A DNA stretch of 64,000 bases, taken from assembly GCF_001659605.2 (NCBI RefSeq), contig NC_035167.2:4092001-4156000 (forward strand), given 5' to 3'. Below the pieces are notes generated by a model. The model saw only the letters and a list, made by a program, of their open reading frames with translations, ran no database searches and was not told the origin of the DNA. The position numbers were made by a program, and so were the translations under genes. Position 1 is the stretch's first letter. Each line of letters begins with the position of its first letter. Shown here piece after piece: positions 1 to 14,400 of the stretch. Source of the stretch: Manihot esculenta. Lineage: Eukaryota > Streptophyta > Magnoliopsida > Malpighiales > Euphorbiaceae.

Positions 1-2471
1 CTTCCAATTGCCAGAAAAGTAAGAGAAGAAGAAAGTGGAGAGGGGCAATGAACTAGAACTGCCATTTTATGTGCAATGAAGGAGAGGCACTACTACTAAG
101 CACTGTTGTTGTCAGAATCTTCCGATTCGAATCGATTTTCCAACAAATCAATTCAAATCTATGGGGTGAATCTTAAATGTACCTGAATCTTACAATTCTT
201 GATTTGAAGTTTACAATTTTTTATGTGATTCTACATCCTAGCGATTTAAATCTATAGAGTATATGAATTGTGACTAAATAAAAAAAAATGATAGTGAATA
301 AGGTGAATCAAAGAATTTTTCACCCAATATAATTAATTATTTAAAAAAGTTTGTTAGCCTTATATTTTCAAAATCTAAGATCTTATTCATTTTTGCTGTA
401 AGAAAATGTATATAAAACCTTCCCTTAGCTCTTTTTCTTCTGCCAACCATTCTTTTCTCTCTCCTTCTTTTTGTCTTTTTCTTTTCAATTAAGTTACTTA
501 ACTAATTATAGTTGTTAAATTATGACAGTTCATATTTATAATATTCTAATATGCTATCTTTTTTACTATTTAATTATTTTGATCAAATTTAAATGAGAAG
601 TTCAGTATATGTATAATGATAACTATAGTCGACAATACTAAAGTTCATAATCTATAACAAAAAACTATATAACATAATTTATACATATTATTCTATTATA
701 AAGAATATTTCTAATTAAATAAATAATAATTCTATATTTATCAAAATGTGTCATTATGATATATTTTTTTTACTTATTTCTAGAACATATATTGTTTGTA
801 ATTGATTTTTGAAAGTCTTAGTGAATCCTACGATTCGATTCGATTCTCGATTCATAAAATGAAGATATCAATTCTCGATTCGAATCTCGATTTGACAACT
901 ATGATCACCATACATAAAAGTCTGTAAAAGAAATGTTAAAAAAAATGCTAACTAAGACTCAAAGTAGATTTTAAAAAATACCATACTTAAAAGGGAATAC
1001 ACATTTGAGAAGATTATTATATTGAGATGCAATTGCATTATAGTTTTTCATGGACACTCAATGGTTGATAGTTAATTAATTCTCAAATAACAGTTTTCTG
1101 AAAGCTCCATGGTAAAACATGGATACTCAACAGTCATCATAGTCTTTAAGAATAAAAACATAGTGCTAAAAACCATGGCTTAAAGCTTTGCTCAGACTTG
1201 ACGACATGGCCACACTAGGTTTATCATTAAATAGAAATTTATATTATCACTAGGAATATGTAGAAAGTCTGCATAATATCCTATTTACTACCGTTTAGAA
1301 TTTTTCTGGTTTGGGTTTCAAGTCCCAGAAGTAGCAGCATTGGAACTTGGAAGCTTCCAAGTTCAAGCTAACTAGTCCTAGTAGGGGGACTAGTTATTAA
1401 ATCTCTATGAATACCTATGTAATTTAGTTATTTTCATAGGGTTTTAAATAACATAATTATAACTATTTGATTTGAAAGGCGTATTGCCTATTTTGTCTCT
1501 TCCTTTTATTTTCTTCTTGACATTTTTTTGCGCTGCTACATTATGGGTAATGTTCTTATCACAGCTTCAAGCAACAAGCAGTGTCTCTTCCTTTTCCCTT
1601 TATGGTCAGCTCTAGTTCAAACTATTAAACCTAGTTTCCATTCTTCCTTAAATGAGAACCATAAAATCAAAGATTGCTTCCAATTTACCCATCATAACTC
1701 ATTCATACTTTCATAGCCCAGTTAACCTGTACTCCATCTGATAACGTTTGATAAAGATGAAAATCTATGAACTGTGAGATACAGCTAACTGATTAGTGCT
1801 TAATTGGTTGTGAAATTTTGAAATGAATGATGTCATAAATTTATGTATATAATTTTTGAAAAAATTTGATAAAAAAGGTCATATAAGCACTAAGAAGTCC
1901 TGATAGAAATGGTGGTACTAGTGGTCATCCCCTTTGTCAACATTGGTACTGGCAGATAAATGACCATAATGATGATAGCAACATGAATTGAGAGAATTAT
2001 TGATAGCTTAAAATAATCAGTACATGTAGTTTGGCATAAGAAATTATTTTTTTCCAGCAAATTAACAACAGAAAAGTGAAAATAAAGATAAAACAAAACA
2101 GATAAAAAAAAAAGGTGTTCACAAACGTAATCAAACACTGCACTACCCTTTTTTTTTTCCATTTCTTAGCCAGAAACTTGCACGCTGGTCTGCTAGAAGC
2201 AGAATAAACAGGTGCCTAAAGTAGATATAACAACCAGCGACACATATAAACTGATTAACTCTTAACTCTATCAAGGCTTCCTAACAACTAGAGCATAAAT
2301 AACATGTCAAGATAGTCACCAGAAAGAATTGCATGTATGACGAAATCATAAAAATGAGCAATCCTGATCAAAGAATGTAACTTTCTTCAGTTGCATGCTT
2401 CAATAAATAACAAATCAATAAGCAAGAAGGTAATTTTCTGGAGTTGCATCAAACAACTGAAACAAACACAC
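1..2471 (-). other. Probable long TAF1 intron, no exon recognised
   Basis: This stretch follows the last TAF1 exon in the window, which ends in a good donor (CAG then gtgtgt). I looked on the minus strand for the next conserved TAF1 segment (an EP-MEVMSPG-like sequence) and did not see it. The DNA is AT-rich with short, stop-broken frames. Short runs of degenerate 'gattcgaatcgatt' motifs occur near 120-150 and 825-895. The simplest reading is an intron of more than 2.4 kb, with the 3' half of the gene beyond the window edge; a truncated gene cannot be excluded. Confidence 0.55.
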
Positions 2472-5400
2472 CTGTTGCCCAACTACAGCAATTCGGTCAA
2501 TGCGTCTTAGGGAAAGTTTTCCTTTTGCAGAGCGAACCAACAAAAAATCTGTGGTTGCTACCTTGTGAGGAAACACAGGAGCTTTATACATGTTTGTTTC
2601 AAGAGATGATTGGCTGCAACCGGCTTTTATATCTCCAACAAAAGGGGATTTATCAGTAGGCTCCAGTATCTTAACATTTCCCAAGCTGCTATTTCCACTG
2701 CGCAACATGATGCCAGTTTGATCACTGGGGCTTGATTTCTGATAGTATGTACACAGATTTGCACCCATGCCAAAATTGCTCAATAGTAAAGGTCTTTCCT
2801 CACAATACCTGTAGAAATGAGTACATGACCATTGTGAAATCTCATTTTCATGCATATGGAAATAGAAAATCCTAAATTAGGAATGAAAACTAGAATTAGT
2901 TACCAGAGCTTCAATGCACGATTTAGGTTTAGCAAAAAATAGCAAGAATGGAGATGAAGTTAAATCCATGCCCGTGCACAGCATGACAATGATCTCTGGA
3001 AAAGCATGCTAAGCATACTACAAGTGAACCTACTTTTGACCTCTATCATATGACAAGAACAAAAAAATGTGTAGAAGATTTATTCTTCTAGAGAAAATGG
3101 TAAAAGCTAAGCAAAAAGCAGTAATTGAATAAAACATTGCCAAGTATTCATTAAAAAGGCTAATAACTAAGGTCGGGCAGTTATAAACAAAAGAACAAAT
3201 AAGTCGCATGAAAACGCTTCTGTTAAAAAATTGAAAATAGCTACCTGTGTTATAGAAAAATAGGTTAGCAGATTAACAACTAGCTTTACCTTGCAGATAT
3301 TTTATAAAGCTTCTAAAAGTAACAGTGTGGAATGCTATTGACGAGGTGCTAAATAATAGAGAAAACTCTAACTAGTAGTCTGGTACTAAAGTTTTGTGGC
3401 CAACAACTTTCAGCTGTTAGGATGGAGAAGAACCAATTTACAATTAGATTTCCTATCCTACCTAATCAGTAGAAACTGCTCTTCATTATTCCCAAAAGAT
3501 AATCAGAAATTGAGAGTGATCCCAGCAAATGAATAAGGTGAATTTTGAGAATAACATTCTAAGAAACTTCAGCCTGAGTATTTTTCCACTTTTTTGGGAA
3601 TAAGAAAATGATGTATTTGAAATGGCAAAATGTCGGAGAAAGATAGAGAAAATATGTAGTTCGAGATAAGGCCAAAGAAGAAAAGTGAGATCCATCACTT
3701 GTAAATCGTAAATTACTGAGAAAAGAAAACTGAAGCATGGACACAAAGCAACGCAATCCGACACATAGTAGCTCTTGAAGACTCCATAAGCCACTTCCTC
3801 ATCATTACTTAAGATATATGATACAACAATTATACTTCTAGATATTCTCAATGATAAGATTGTTCTTTATGTGCGACTTCTAGATATTCTCAATGATAAG
3901 ATTGTTCTTATGTGCCCTAGAGGTCATGATTTGAATTGGGGAAAAACCACTTTGCAAAATGCAGAGAAAGGCTGTCTACTAGACATACCTCACAAAGCAA
4001 AGAGCTTATTCACTAGACATGCCCCTTAACAAATATGTCAACTAGAAGAACATTTAATTACCAATTTCTAAGCAGGGTAAATTGCAACTTTTGCTCCCTC
4101 AGGTTTTGTCAAAAACCACTAGTCCCTCTATTTCTAATGAATAACAGCATCCTTTAATTTTGCTAATAGCATGGTCTCTCTGTCCAAATTGGATACATTT
4201 CCATTAGTGAGAGGTTAAGTGACCAAAAAAACCTCAGTTTGTTATTTAAATAGAGGGATTATTTAGCCAACATAATGAAATTTGGGGGACATAATTGTTC
4301 TAAAACAAAATAGAAAGACTAACCTGTGATTTTTCACAAATGGAGGGCAAGTTGTAATTTCGCCTTTTTTTATGTCTCACCTTAACTAAGAGGGCTGCTT
4401 TGGTGTATGGTACAGTACACCATTTGTAACCTGAGATCATGGGTTCAAATCATGAAAACAGCCTCTCGGAAAAGCAGAGAAAAGGCTGGGCACATCAACC
4501 CTCCCCCAGAGCCCACAAATATGGGATTGCTTTATGCATTAGGTCACCCTTTTCTTGCTTTAACTAACAGAAAATTCATGGACTTCAATGAGAGGATTAT
4601 GTTGTTGATACAATCAGAACTGAAGGAGCAACGTTTGAAATTAAAAACATAGGGATTTAGTTGTGGTTTTTATCAAATCTCAGGGGTCAAATTGTAATGT
4701 ACCTTGTTTTCTAGCTCAACTTCAAACATGTCGAAGTAATGTAGCGCATAGCATCCATCTGTACTAATGTTTACATGTGTATTTTCCAATATAACAATTT
4801 GACTGGAAATGCTTGATATATACAATAACCATTTTACATGCAAAGAAATGCTTGATATATATAGTAGCCCTTTTAGATTCAAATTTATGAAACCATGAGT
4901 ACTAATAATACATGCCTTAAGCAAATTAATGAGCATGAACATTTCTCAAGAAGGAAAAAATAAAGCACTGGATAAATATTAAGACAATAATGGCCGAATT
5001 AAGTATATCTCCATGTTCTCCTCAGAGATTAGGCAAGATTTTTAGGGTACTTACTCCATAAGAAATACATGACCATCTTTTACAGAAAGGTCTGATTTCT
5101 TCTTAAATGCCCCTGGAGGGCGCAAAGACTTGTTCTCACCAGGAATCCTTTGCGCCCTTGGCAACAAATGGATTTTTGTACGAACAAGATGAAGCAAAGA
5201 GTTAGGTTGAACATTTTGGGCAGCAAGAGACTTATGATCTTCAAGCTCCTTTCCCAAATAAAATATCTTCACCATTTCCGAAGGCTTGAAATCTACACAA
5301 AAAAATGCACAGACACAAATACAAAGAGACATTTCCATATAAGCACTCATTCTTCTACAAAAGTTTAGAATAATACTATAGACAGCAGCAATACAAATTA

Positions 5401-8400
5401 CTAAGGATATAGATCATGTCTGCAACCAAAGAGGAAATGGATACAAACTAGGAAAATCAAATGCAGAAAACACATTTTGGTTTTTTGTTTATAAAAAGAA
5501 GATATAATTAATGAACAAAGAACACAAATACAAGTTGGTGGATAAACCAGAAAAAGAAAAACAATTTGGAAGTGTCTGATATAACAACAGTTTCCCAGCA
5601 TCTAAACATGATTATAACATCTATAATAGTAGAAGCAGTAGCAACAAAAACAATTATGTAGAAAGGACAAATCACATACAGAAGAGAGATTACCACCTAG
5701 CTTTTTTGAAGCCTTTGCTTTAACAGAAGAGACGGTTTCCTCAGCATCCACATGCAGCTTACTACCTTTACCTCCCAAGCTCTTTAATATAATTTTCATA
5801 GGTCCTTGAGTGGGCAGCTTTTTTTGTTCTTTGACAGCCACCTCATTGTCATGGGGATACCATAAAGCTTTTGGTCGATGAAAATGAGCTAAATCTTTAC
5901 TGCAAAAGAGCATGCCATAGCATAGAACTTAGAAAAAAGAAGAGCATAATATTGATAGGTAAAACCAACATCATTGAAAAATAATATGAATCACATGCAA
6001 TTTCAAGAAAAATGAAATAAAATCTTCAACTTCTTGGTGTCCGAGTGTGTCAGGGAGGGTGGGAAGCGCAATCCTCTTGTAACACTTGAAGAGCAACCAC
6101 AATTTGCAAAGACAATAGAATAACTACAACAAAATTTATTTCTTTTTAAGAAAGGGCAACAATGACGACCACTTGTACAGAGGCATTACTTCTGTTTTGG
6201 AACCAAGCAAAGTTCAATTACAGGACTTGAGATGAGACTTGTGGAAGGCATATTTACGTTTCAAAGGTCACCACCATTAATCATGTGAAGCTCAATTACT
6301 GGGCTTGAGACTTGTGGAAGGCATATTTAAGTTTCAAAGACAACCATCATTATTCAAGCTGCAACTGATGCCATCAGAGACTAATAATATGTTCAGGAGT
6401 TTTTATAGGATAAAAAAGGAAAAAATAATGTTTAATCCATGGGCTAGGAAAAGAAAAAAATGAGAGGTTAAGTAATTTCCCATGTTTGGAAGTTTCAAGG
6501 TATAAAAAATGATTTTAAGCATTGATGGTGAAATAGTAATATTCAAAACATATTTTTAATGTCTGAGAAAGGGATAGCTCATATTCCCACAATTTTGACA
6601 TGAAAACAAAGTGGGGTTTGAAGGGATAAAAAAAACCTCATGCCTTAACATCTTCATTATCCCTCCTTTCAAACAAGGTGTAAGAGACTTCCATCTAATT
6701 TCAATCCCCATCTTAAAAGCTTGAGAAGAAGGAGAGTTAATTCTTTAACAGAAAAACATAGCAACCCAAGTGTCCTTCCACACTTGCACTCCAAAGATTG
6801 ACCTTCTGCTCAGCAGTCTTAGAATAAGATATATATACTTGGAATAAGAAAAGAAATTTTATTGAGAAACAAATTTACAGGATAAGGTATCTGAAATTCT
6901 GTATAGTCCATAAAGATGATTCCAAATACCCCAAGCTACCTCACTGTAAAAACAAGAGAGGATGGAACTCTGTATGTTTGCAATGTAAGATGCACCAACC
7001 ATGTTGAGGCATTTTCCAACTTTAAGTCTTCGTTATGTTCTGATTAAGGATCTTTGAACATATTCACGAAAATTTAACTTTCTTAGAGTATGAGTGAAGG
7101 TAGTAGAGATGAACAGCTTGAGTCATGATTTTCCAGGACTTTTTTTTTCTTACCATCGTTGTTCTGTACTTCATTGATTATAGATGATTCTCTTCTCTTT
7201 GCAACCATATCTAAATAACTTCAGTGAAACACTTGCTGTGTATAATTTCGTTAGACAATTGTTTTTACTCCTAATACACAATCACTCCAGCATCAAATTC
7301 AACCATAATCCGCAGTTAAAGAAATCTATTCAGGTTCTTACTGTTTCATTCTCTTTCATAGTTCAATTTCAATAGCAATTGATGTGTTCACATATAACAT
7401 AAAACTGAAGATGGAGATTATCCAAATATTTTATTTTTAGATGGCATTTTAAGAATATTATATGCATGAGGAAAAAAAAAAAAGACTGCTTTACAAAAAA
7501 TAAAAAAACTCAGTCTTACTTGCTTAACTTCAATTTCATCATCTGCAGCTTAATTGCAGGAGCTGAATGATGAATCCTGGTACCATAAGCACTTCGTTTA
7601 CTAGAATTCGATGGCAACTGCTGAGAAATTTTCCTGTTCATATAGAACTTGTCATTGGCAATATTGAATTGCCAACCAGACTCGTATCCATGACCAGACA
7701 GCTCAGATGAAACCCTGGGTTTCTGGGGCCGAGTTATAATCATTGCCCCAGCATGAAGCTGAAGATGTTTGCTATCCTTGTTATCCAAAACTTCAAAAAG
7801 CATCTGCTCATCTTGAAGATCAAGAATTAGCTTAGGCTTCACACTAGTCTTATTGGGTTCCCATATTATGTCATCTAGCCAAGATCCTTCCATCATGTCT
7901 CTATTTTGCAGTGTGAGTTTGCTGAAACGCCTTACAGAATCACTTTGGAAAATCTCCATTGTATTACTCTCTTCTCTACCATCAACATCATGACACTTCT
8001 CTCCCTCTAACTGAGTTTCTAACCTCAAAAGTTGTGGATGACATCTGCCCTCTGATAATGGAATGTCTGAAGGTCCTGAAGAAAGTCCATAGCCAAATGA
8101 TTCCAGGAGAACAGGAGAGCTATGCAGGAAAAACTTATGATCTTTCTCATCTGGCTGCACAGCAAGCTCTGGATGAAAATTTTGTGGCTTGCTTACTCGT
8201 TCTGTTTCTTTAAGAAATGGATCTCCCAAGTCAGGTCCAGATAAGTCGCAACTCTCTACAGAATTGTCACTAACAGCAGGAGAGCTGTCCCATAGAATTT
8301 TGTCTTCCCAATCTTGCTGATCAAGAGGGTAGAAATTTGAACACAATGGCGATTGCTTTCCTGTGAAAAGATTTACTGATAAATCCTTGTTCATTGGTTC

Positions 8401-11400
8401 TGCACTAATACAAGAGCTCTGATGTTCCTCATTTTGAATTGACCCTTGCATAATACCAAAATTTCCTGATTCTGAGACACCGTCATTAAATACTGACATG
8501 TCATATTGTTTTACATGTGACTGCAACTGAAATACTTTACTAGAGCCCTTCAAAAAAGCTTCCTCATCTTCTTCAACAATATCAGAAACATTCATACATT
8601 TGTACTTCTCTGAAAATGAAGTAAAAGCCAGAAAATTAAAACAGTTAACAAGGAAAAGCATATCGTAAACATAGTAAATAGAGTCTATTTTCCCTCTTTT
8701 CACTGCAGAAGAAAGAGAACCAAAATGCCAAAACCTTAAGCAGATGCAAGATATTATTATTACTTTGTGCAAATGTCAACTTCCCCAAATATTCATTTTT
8801 GACAATTATATATGATGCTGACAGATAATGGGAATTTAAAGAAATCAAGTGCATATCAACTATCATGACAGACGCTCAGGAAAGAAGCTTTACCTTTGAA
8901 AATGGAATATCTATGGTCTCTTTTCTCTCCTTTCTTAAGGGGCTCATGAATACCAAATATTTCAGAGAACCGTAAAATCACCATGCCATCCTCTACGCAC
9001 AGAACAGGCAGAGGTGTGGAAGTTTGAACATCTGGAGGCCCCGTCAGAGCATCAGATTTCTCCTGTTTAAACACAATATGGAAATATAAAATTGTTGATA
9101 TGAGCTTGACACTCTAAACATACAGATAACAGAACTCACGATGCATCCAATTTCTATGTAAATTCTATATTAAAAGATTATGCATATTTACATCTTGCTA
9201 TCTTTAATCAATCATTCAACAAAGAAAGCATCAATGTGTAAGAAAAAGTGCAAACTTGGATTTACACCACTTGCATTTCAAAAGGAGCAAACTAAACCAC
9301 AAGATGATAGTATAAGTGTGATTTCTGCTCTCTTCTTCCCTCACTTCTCAACTTTCAAAAACTTCCATGAAGATAAGAAGTCCATTGCAGAATCAGCCAC
9401 ATGAAAAATTCAAAGATATTTTGCCTTCACAAAGTTCCTCTTTTCAAAGTTAGGACATAATAGCCTATCCCAAGCCTGGACAAAGTAAAGGTGCAGTATG
9501 TAACAACCAGAATAGAACTTTGAGAAGGTATGGACACATGCATCATAGTCTAGAAAATGCACCAATATAAAATGTTGAGTGCATTGAAGTGGTATGACAA
9601 GAGACAATGTGGAAGGAAATAGTGAGAATGGACTTAATAGCCCCAGATCTTTCTAACATAGCCCTAAACTAGGTGCAATAGAGACAGATTCACATAACAG
9701 CCCAAACTACTTTGTGATTAATCCTTAGTTGAGTCAAACATAAAATATTCTAAAAGCTAGTTGCAACTATCTCAGTATTTACAAGATGGATACAAATGAG
9801 ATTGAAAAGTAACTTCTCCAGATCAGCTGCGAAAAATAATTGGACACATAACTGAAGGGTATGAGGCCTATTCTATCCCTTGTTTACACAACAAATTAAT
9901 CAAAGAGAGCTAAAGATATTAAAGAATGTTTGCATAATTGTACCACACAAACTTATATATGTTCTAGAAAGAAATGGAGAAAAGAGAGTAACTTTTAGAA
10001 ATTGTCCTTAAGCTTGTATTGAATGTTAAGTATTTAATTCAATAATGTTATAATTCAGATTTGCAACAATAGTAGCCACAGATCATGCAAAATGACAACG
10101 AAAACCAAATAAAATAAAATATAAAAGCAAAGCAAGATTTAAAAATAAAAGAGGAGGATTGCTTGCAGACTTACCTCCTCCAAATCTGCATCCAGATTTT
10201 CAGTATCCATGGAATCAAGTTGTGTCCCATCATGTGGAGATCTTTCTTCACCTGGAATAACTAGAACATCCTGCTGAGCTGAGAGACACTAAGCAACATA
10301 AGACATGATATTGGAAACTTAGAGATAGAATGCTTCAATTACTATGAAACCATCAAAATGGGAACAATAACATCAAAGGGGATAAAAAGAGAAAATTCCA
10401 CCAGTATACCAAAAAACAAGGGTTGAAAAATGTTTTCCCAGTAAATCCAAGCTACTTATATTGAAAATGCATTTCCAAATTCACACAAACAAACAAAAGT
10501 TGACTTCAGGACTCAGATACAAGACAACTAACAGATAAAAATTAGTTCCTAAAGCTGGAGCATAGCTGTCATATCAAGAATCAAAATCCTATTTTCTTGA
10601 CTAAGAAGCGAATCGGATTGTAAGATCCAGCAAAACTTTAGAAAAATCAATTAGAAATAATACATTCACACACAGACACACACATTATTTACAATAGAAT
10701 ATTTAATATCTTTTAATAAAATTAATAGTAAACAATAAACATTAAATCAAAGGAACCTAATGACTTTGTTGTGACCAAGTTCAAAGTATCAACCTAGCAA
10801 GTTAAAATTTTAAAACAAAAATAATTAGAACTATTTTGGGCCATTTTCCCATTTTTCTTTCATTAATTGGTTGAACTTTTGGTTTTTTGTCTTTTCCCGT
10901 TTTCTGAATTTGGCCATTTGTTGCCCTTTTCTTTAAGAATCGACCAAATCATGACAATGCTCATGATTCACCTTCGATTCATGCGATTCTTTTCTGATTC
11001 TTGGCTATTTTTTATTCACCAATCAATTTGTATCATTAGGCTAGTGATTTGATATGAATCATATGCTTTGCAATGAGAATCGCATGATTCTAACAACATA
11101 ATTTAATGAAAAATCATTCTAAACTATTTTCTATCTTTTGTTGTTAGGCCCTCCATTAGCTCGTTTGTCAAAAGATCGAATTAAAACATCTGATCCTACT
11201 TCCAACTTAGATCTTCCTGTTGCTCTTCGCAAAAAATGTGTGCACTGTCCCATCTTTTCCTTTTGTGTCTATGATCATCTGTCTTCCATCTTGATTTTTA
11301 TTACTTCTCTAAGTATGTTTCTATACCTAAATATATATTGGAAGTTTCATATCATCCCGCTTGACGTGTTGCAATGCAAGAGGAAATGGTGGATTTAGAT

Positions 11401-14400
11401 ACTAATGAAAATTGGGAATTGGTGCCTCAACCCATAGACAAGAAACCTATTGGATGTAAATAGGTGTTTAAAGCAAAAGTGGACCCCGATGATTTTGTAG
11501 CTCAACTGAAATTTGCCTTGTCGCCAAGGGCTATGCTCAAACTTATAGAGTTAATTATTCTATTACCTTCTCACCCTGGCCAAACTTGTTTCTGTTCGCT
11601 TATATATTTCTTTGGCAGCAATACATAATTGACTTCCACACCAGTCACCAGCTTGATATTAAAAATGCATGGAGATTTTTAGGAAGAAGTATATATGGAG
11701 CAACTCCTAGTTTTGTTGCACAAGGAAAGTTGCATAAAGTCCATAGACTTTAGAAGTCTTTATATGGCTTGAAGCAAAGTCTTCAGACTTGGTTCAAGAG
11801 GTTTATTTGTCAAGAATTTAACATGAAAAAGAGTATTTGTGGTCTCAATGTTTTACAGAAATTCTGAGACAGACCTAATCTTATTGGTGCTATATGTAGT
11901 TGATATCTCTTAAATCCTTCCTTCACACCCAACTTCAATTGAAAATTTTGGGCATGTTAAAATATTTCTTAAATATTAAAGTTACAAGATGTGAGAAAAA
12001 TATCCTTTTGTCTCATAAAAAATATGTCCTTGTTCTATTGGCAAAATAAAAAATTAGGGGATAAACCTTGTATGCACCAATAACTCCTAACTTTAGCTCA
12101 CAACTGAGGATGGTGAGCTGTTTGAAGATCCAAAGACATACAAAAGATTGGTTGGCAAGTTAATTATTTTATAGTGACCCATTATATTGCATATTCTGTT
12201 AACATTGCAAGTCAATTTATGTTCTCCTTGACCGTTACCCACTAAGAAGCCTTGGGACAGATTCTATGTTACTTAAAAGAAGCCCTAGGATGTGGCTCTT
12301 ATATGCATAATTAACATCTATGGTCCTGCTTGAAGGGTGTTATTGTATTGAAATTTGTAGTAGAATAGGAAGCAAATTGATAAGGTTCTTATTAGCATAA
12401 TTATAGGAAGAGACATTGTACATCTTCCTAATTAGTTAGTATACTTCTAGAAAGAATTGTATAGAAATCTATAATCATTATTGATGACAAATATATTGAT
12501 TTTGTGATCCAATAACAGCATTAAGGGAAATTTCTTACATTTACACAAGTTCTATGACTATCCATGGAAGAACGTGTATTTATCATCAAAGTGTAGCAGA
12601 CTCATTTCAAATCCTATCTAAAACATGATCAAAATTATTTCGCTTTGGTTGAAAAATTGCAGCACAAAAAAAAAATCAAACATATTTAATTTATACCTGA
12701 GCAAAATACCAAAAGCTAAAATATTTTTCCCCACACCCAAAATACATCAACATGCTTACATATATAGGAACCAAGCTAAATGCCAGTACGTTATTCAAAA
12801 GAAACACTGAGCATTGATTTTACAGAGTGGTAAGATGATTAACACACTTGCATAGTCAAGTTCCCAAGTCATTTATCTTTTAAAAAATAACATAATACAG
12901 ATCTAAGTTTCAACATCAAATGTTTTACCCAAAAGTTGTTTAGGCAAGAGTATGCTCAAACCATTAAAATGTAAATTACAGGAGGGTGACAATGAATAAT
13001 TGAAGAATTAAAGAGAGAATTTGGGGAGAAAATGATGCAGAATGAGCTGCTTCCATGCCCAGTGAAACTTATAAAGAAATACCTTCAACTTCAAGGTCTT
13101 TATCAAGAACCACATGTTCCTTTTCAGTTTCCTCTTCCTCATCATAATTTTCATCATCAAACACAGAAGTTTCAGGCTCCAATGTGGCCAGAGGAACTTG
13201 AGAAGAAAAATACTCCTTTTTTGGCAACAAATAATCCTCCTCACTAGCAGCTTGAATCTCTGGTCCTTCATACTGCTCATCAAAATCTTCATAATCAACT
13301 GCATCTTCAGCCTTCTCATCATAATCTAGCAGCAGAAATTCACATTGAACACAATCAGAAAAATTAAGCCAGAGATTGATACCCAGATAAATTATGATAA
13401 AGAAACAATAGCACTACTCGCTCACGCATCCAACCAGGCATTTCTCAAGATTATGTCATTGTTGAATTTGGTTGTAAATGAAAATTGTTAAATCCTATAT
13501 TGTTTTGAGAGAGGGATAATGTGCCTTTGTAAGGCCTTGGCACCATTTCCTCCCCTCAAGCTAGTTTTCAGGAATAATTAAGCCAAGACCATTTTCTAAA
13601 GGTGATGTCAAAGCCTCCCCATCCAACATTGGGCCTCTCGTAAGTGTTTCATGCTAAAAGTATATGGTCATGGGCATGAGAAGGGCACATTAACTCCTAC
13701 ATCAGTTTGGGATAGAGATAGAGGTAATACGCCCCATTATAAGGCCTTGGGCACTCCTCCTCCCCCTTGACCTAGCTTTTATAGGTGAGATAGGCTTAAC
13801 CCTTTTTTAAGAAAATTATTCTAGAAATCTATAATTTGTGTGTTTCATTGTTTTGAATAATGAATAACTCAACAAGAATACCAATATATAATAATTATTG
13901 ATAGATTCGTCTCAAAAAAATATTACTGGAATATCCTTGTCATTTTGATTCCCAAGATGCAAACTTACCAAGAATTCAAGATACAGCTAAGCAAACACAA
14001 TAATGCAGAATTCCTATCACACATCTCATTAAGTAAACGCAACCTAAAGGCCATCTCTCAAACTCAGTGGCTACAAAATGCACTAAGCATGGTTTTTATC
14101 TGCAGCCATATTCACACAACAATTACCAAGCAGGGTGATCTCTTTCTTGTAGCTTGTATGAACATACTGGGATATTGTCCAATCCCAAATCTGCATGCAT
14201 AAGTCCAAAGTTTTACCTTGAAATTTATGCACTTTGCAGTGTGATCCCTGAACAATTATTTCATAGATGAAGTATCTGAACAATAAAGATTGTGACAACC
14301 TATATATTCCAGCCACCTACCTGATCTAATTTTTTGAGGAATTCCTCAGTAGCAGGAAACACAAGACAAGTTAGCTTCTTTTGTGATAAGTCCAAGTACC

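Noticed and set aside
3486..3851. 121-codon minus-strand ORF
   Set aside because: Falls in a TAF1 intron between two in-phase exons; composition is that of AT-rich intron with no conserved motif.
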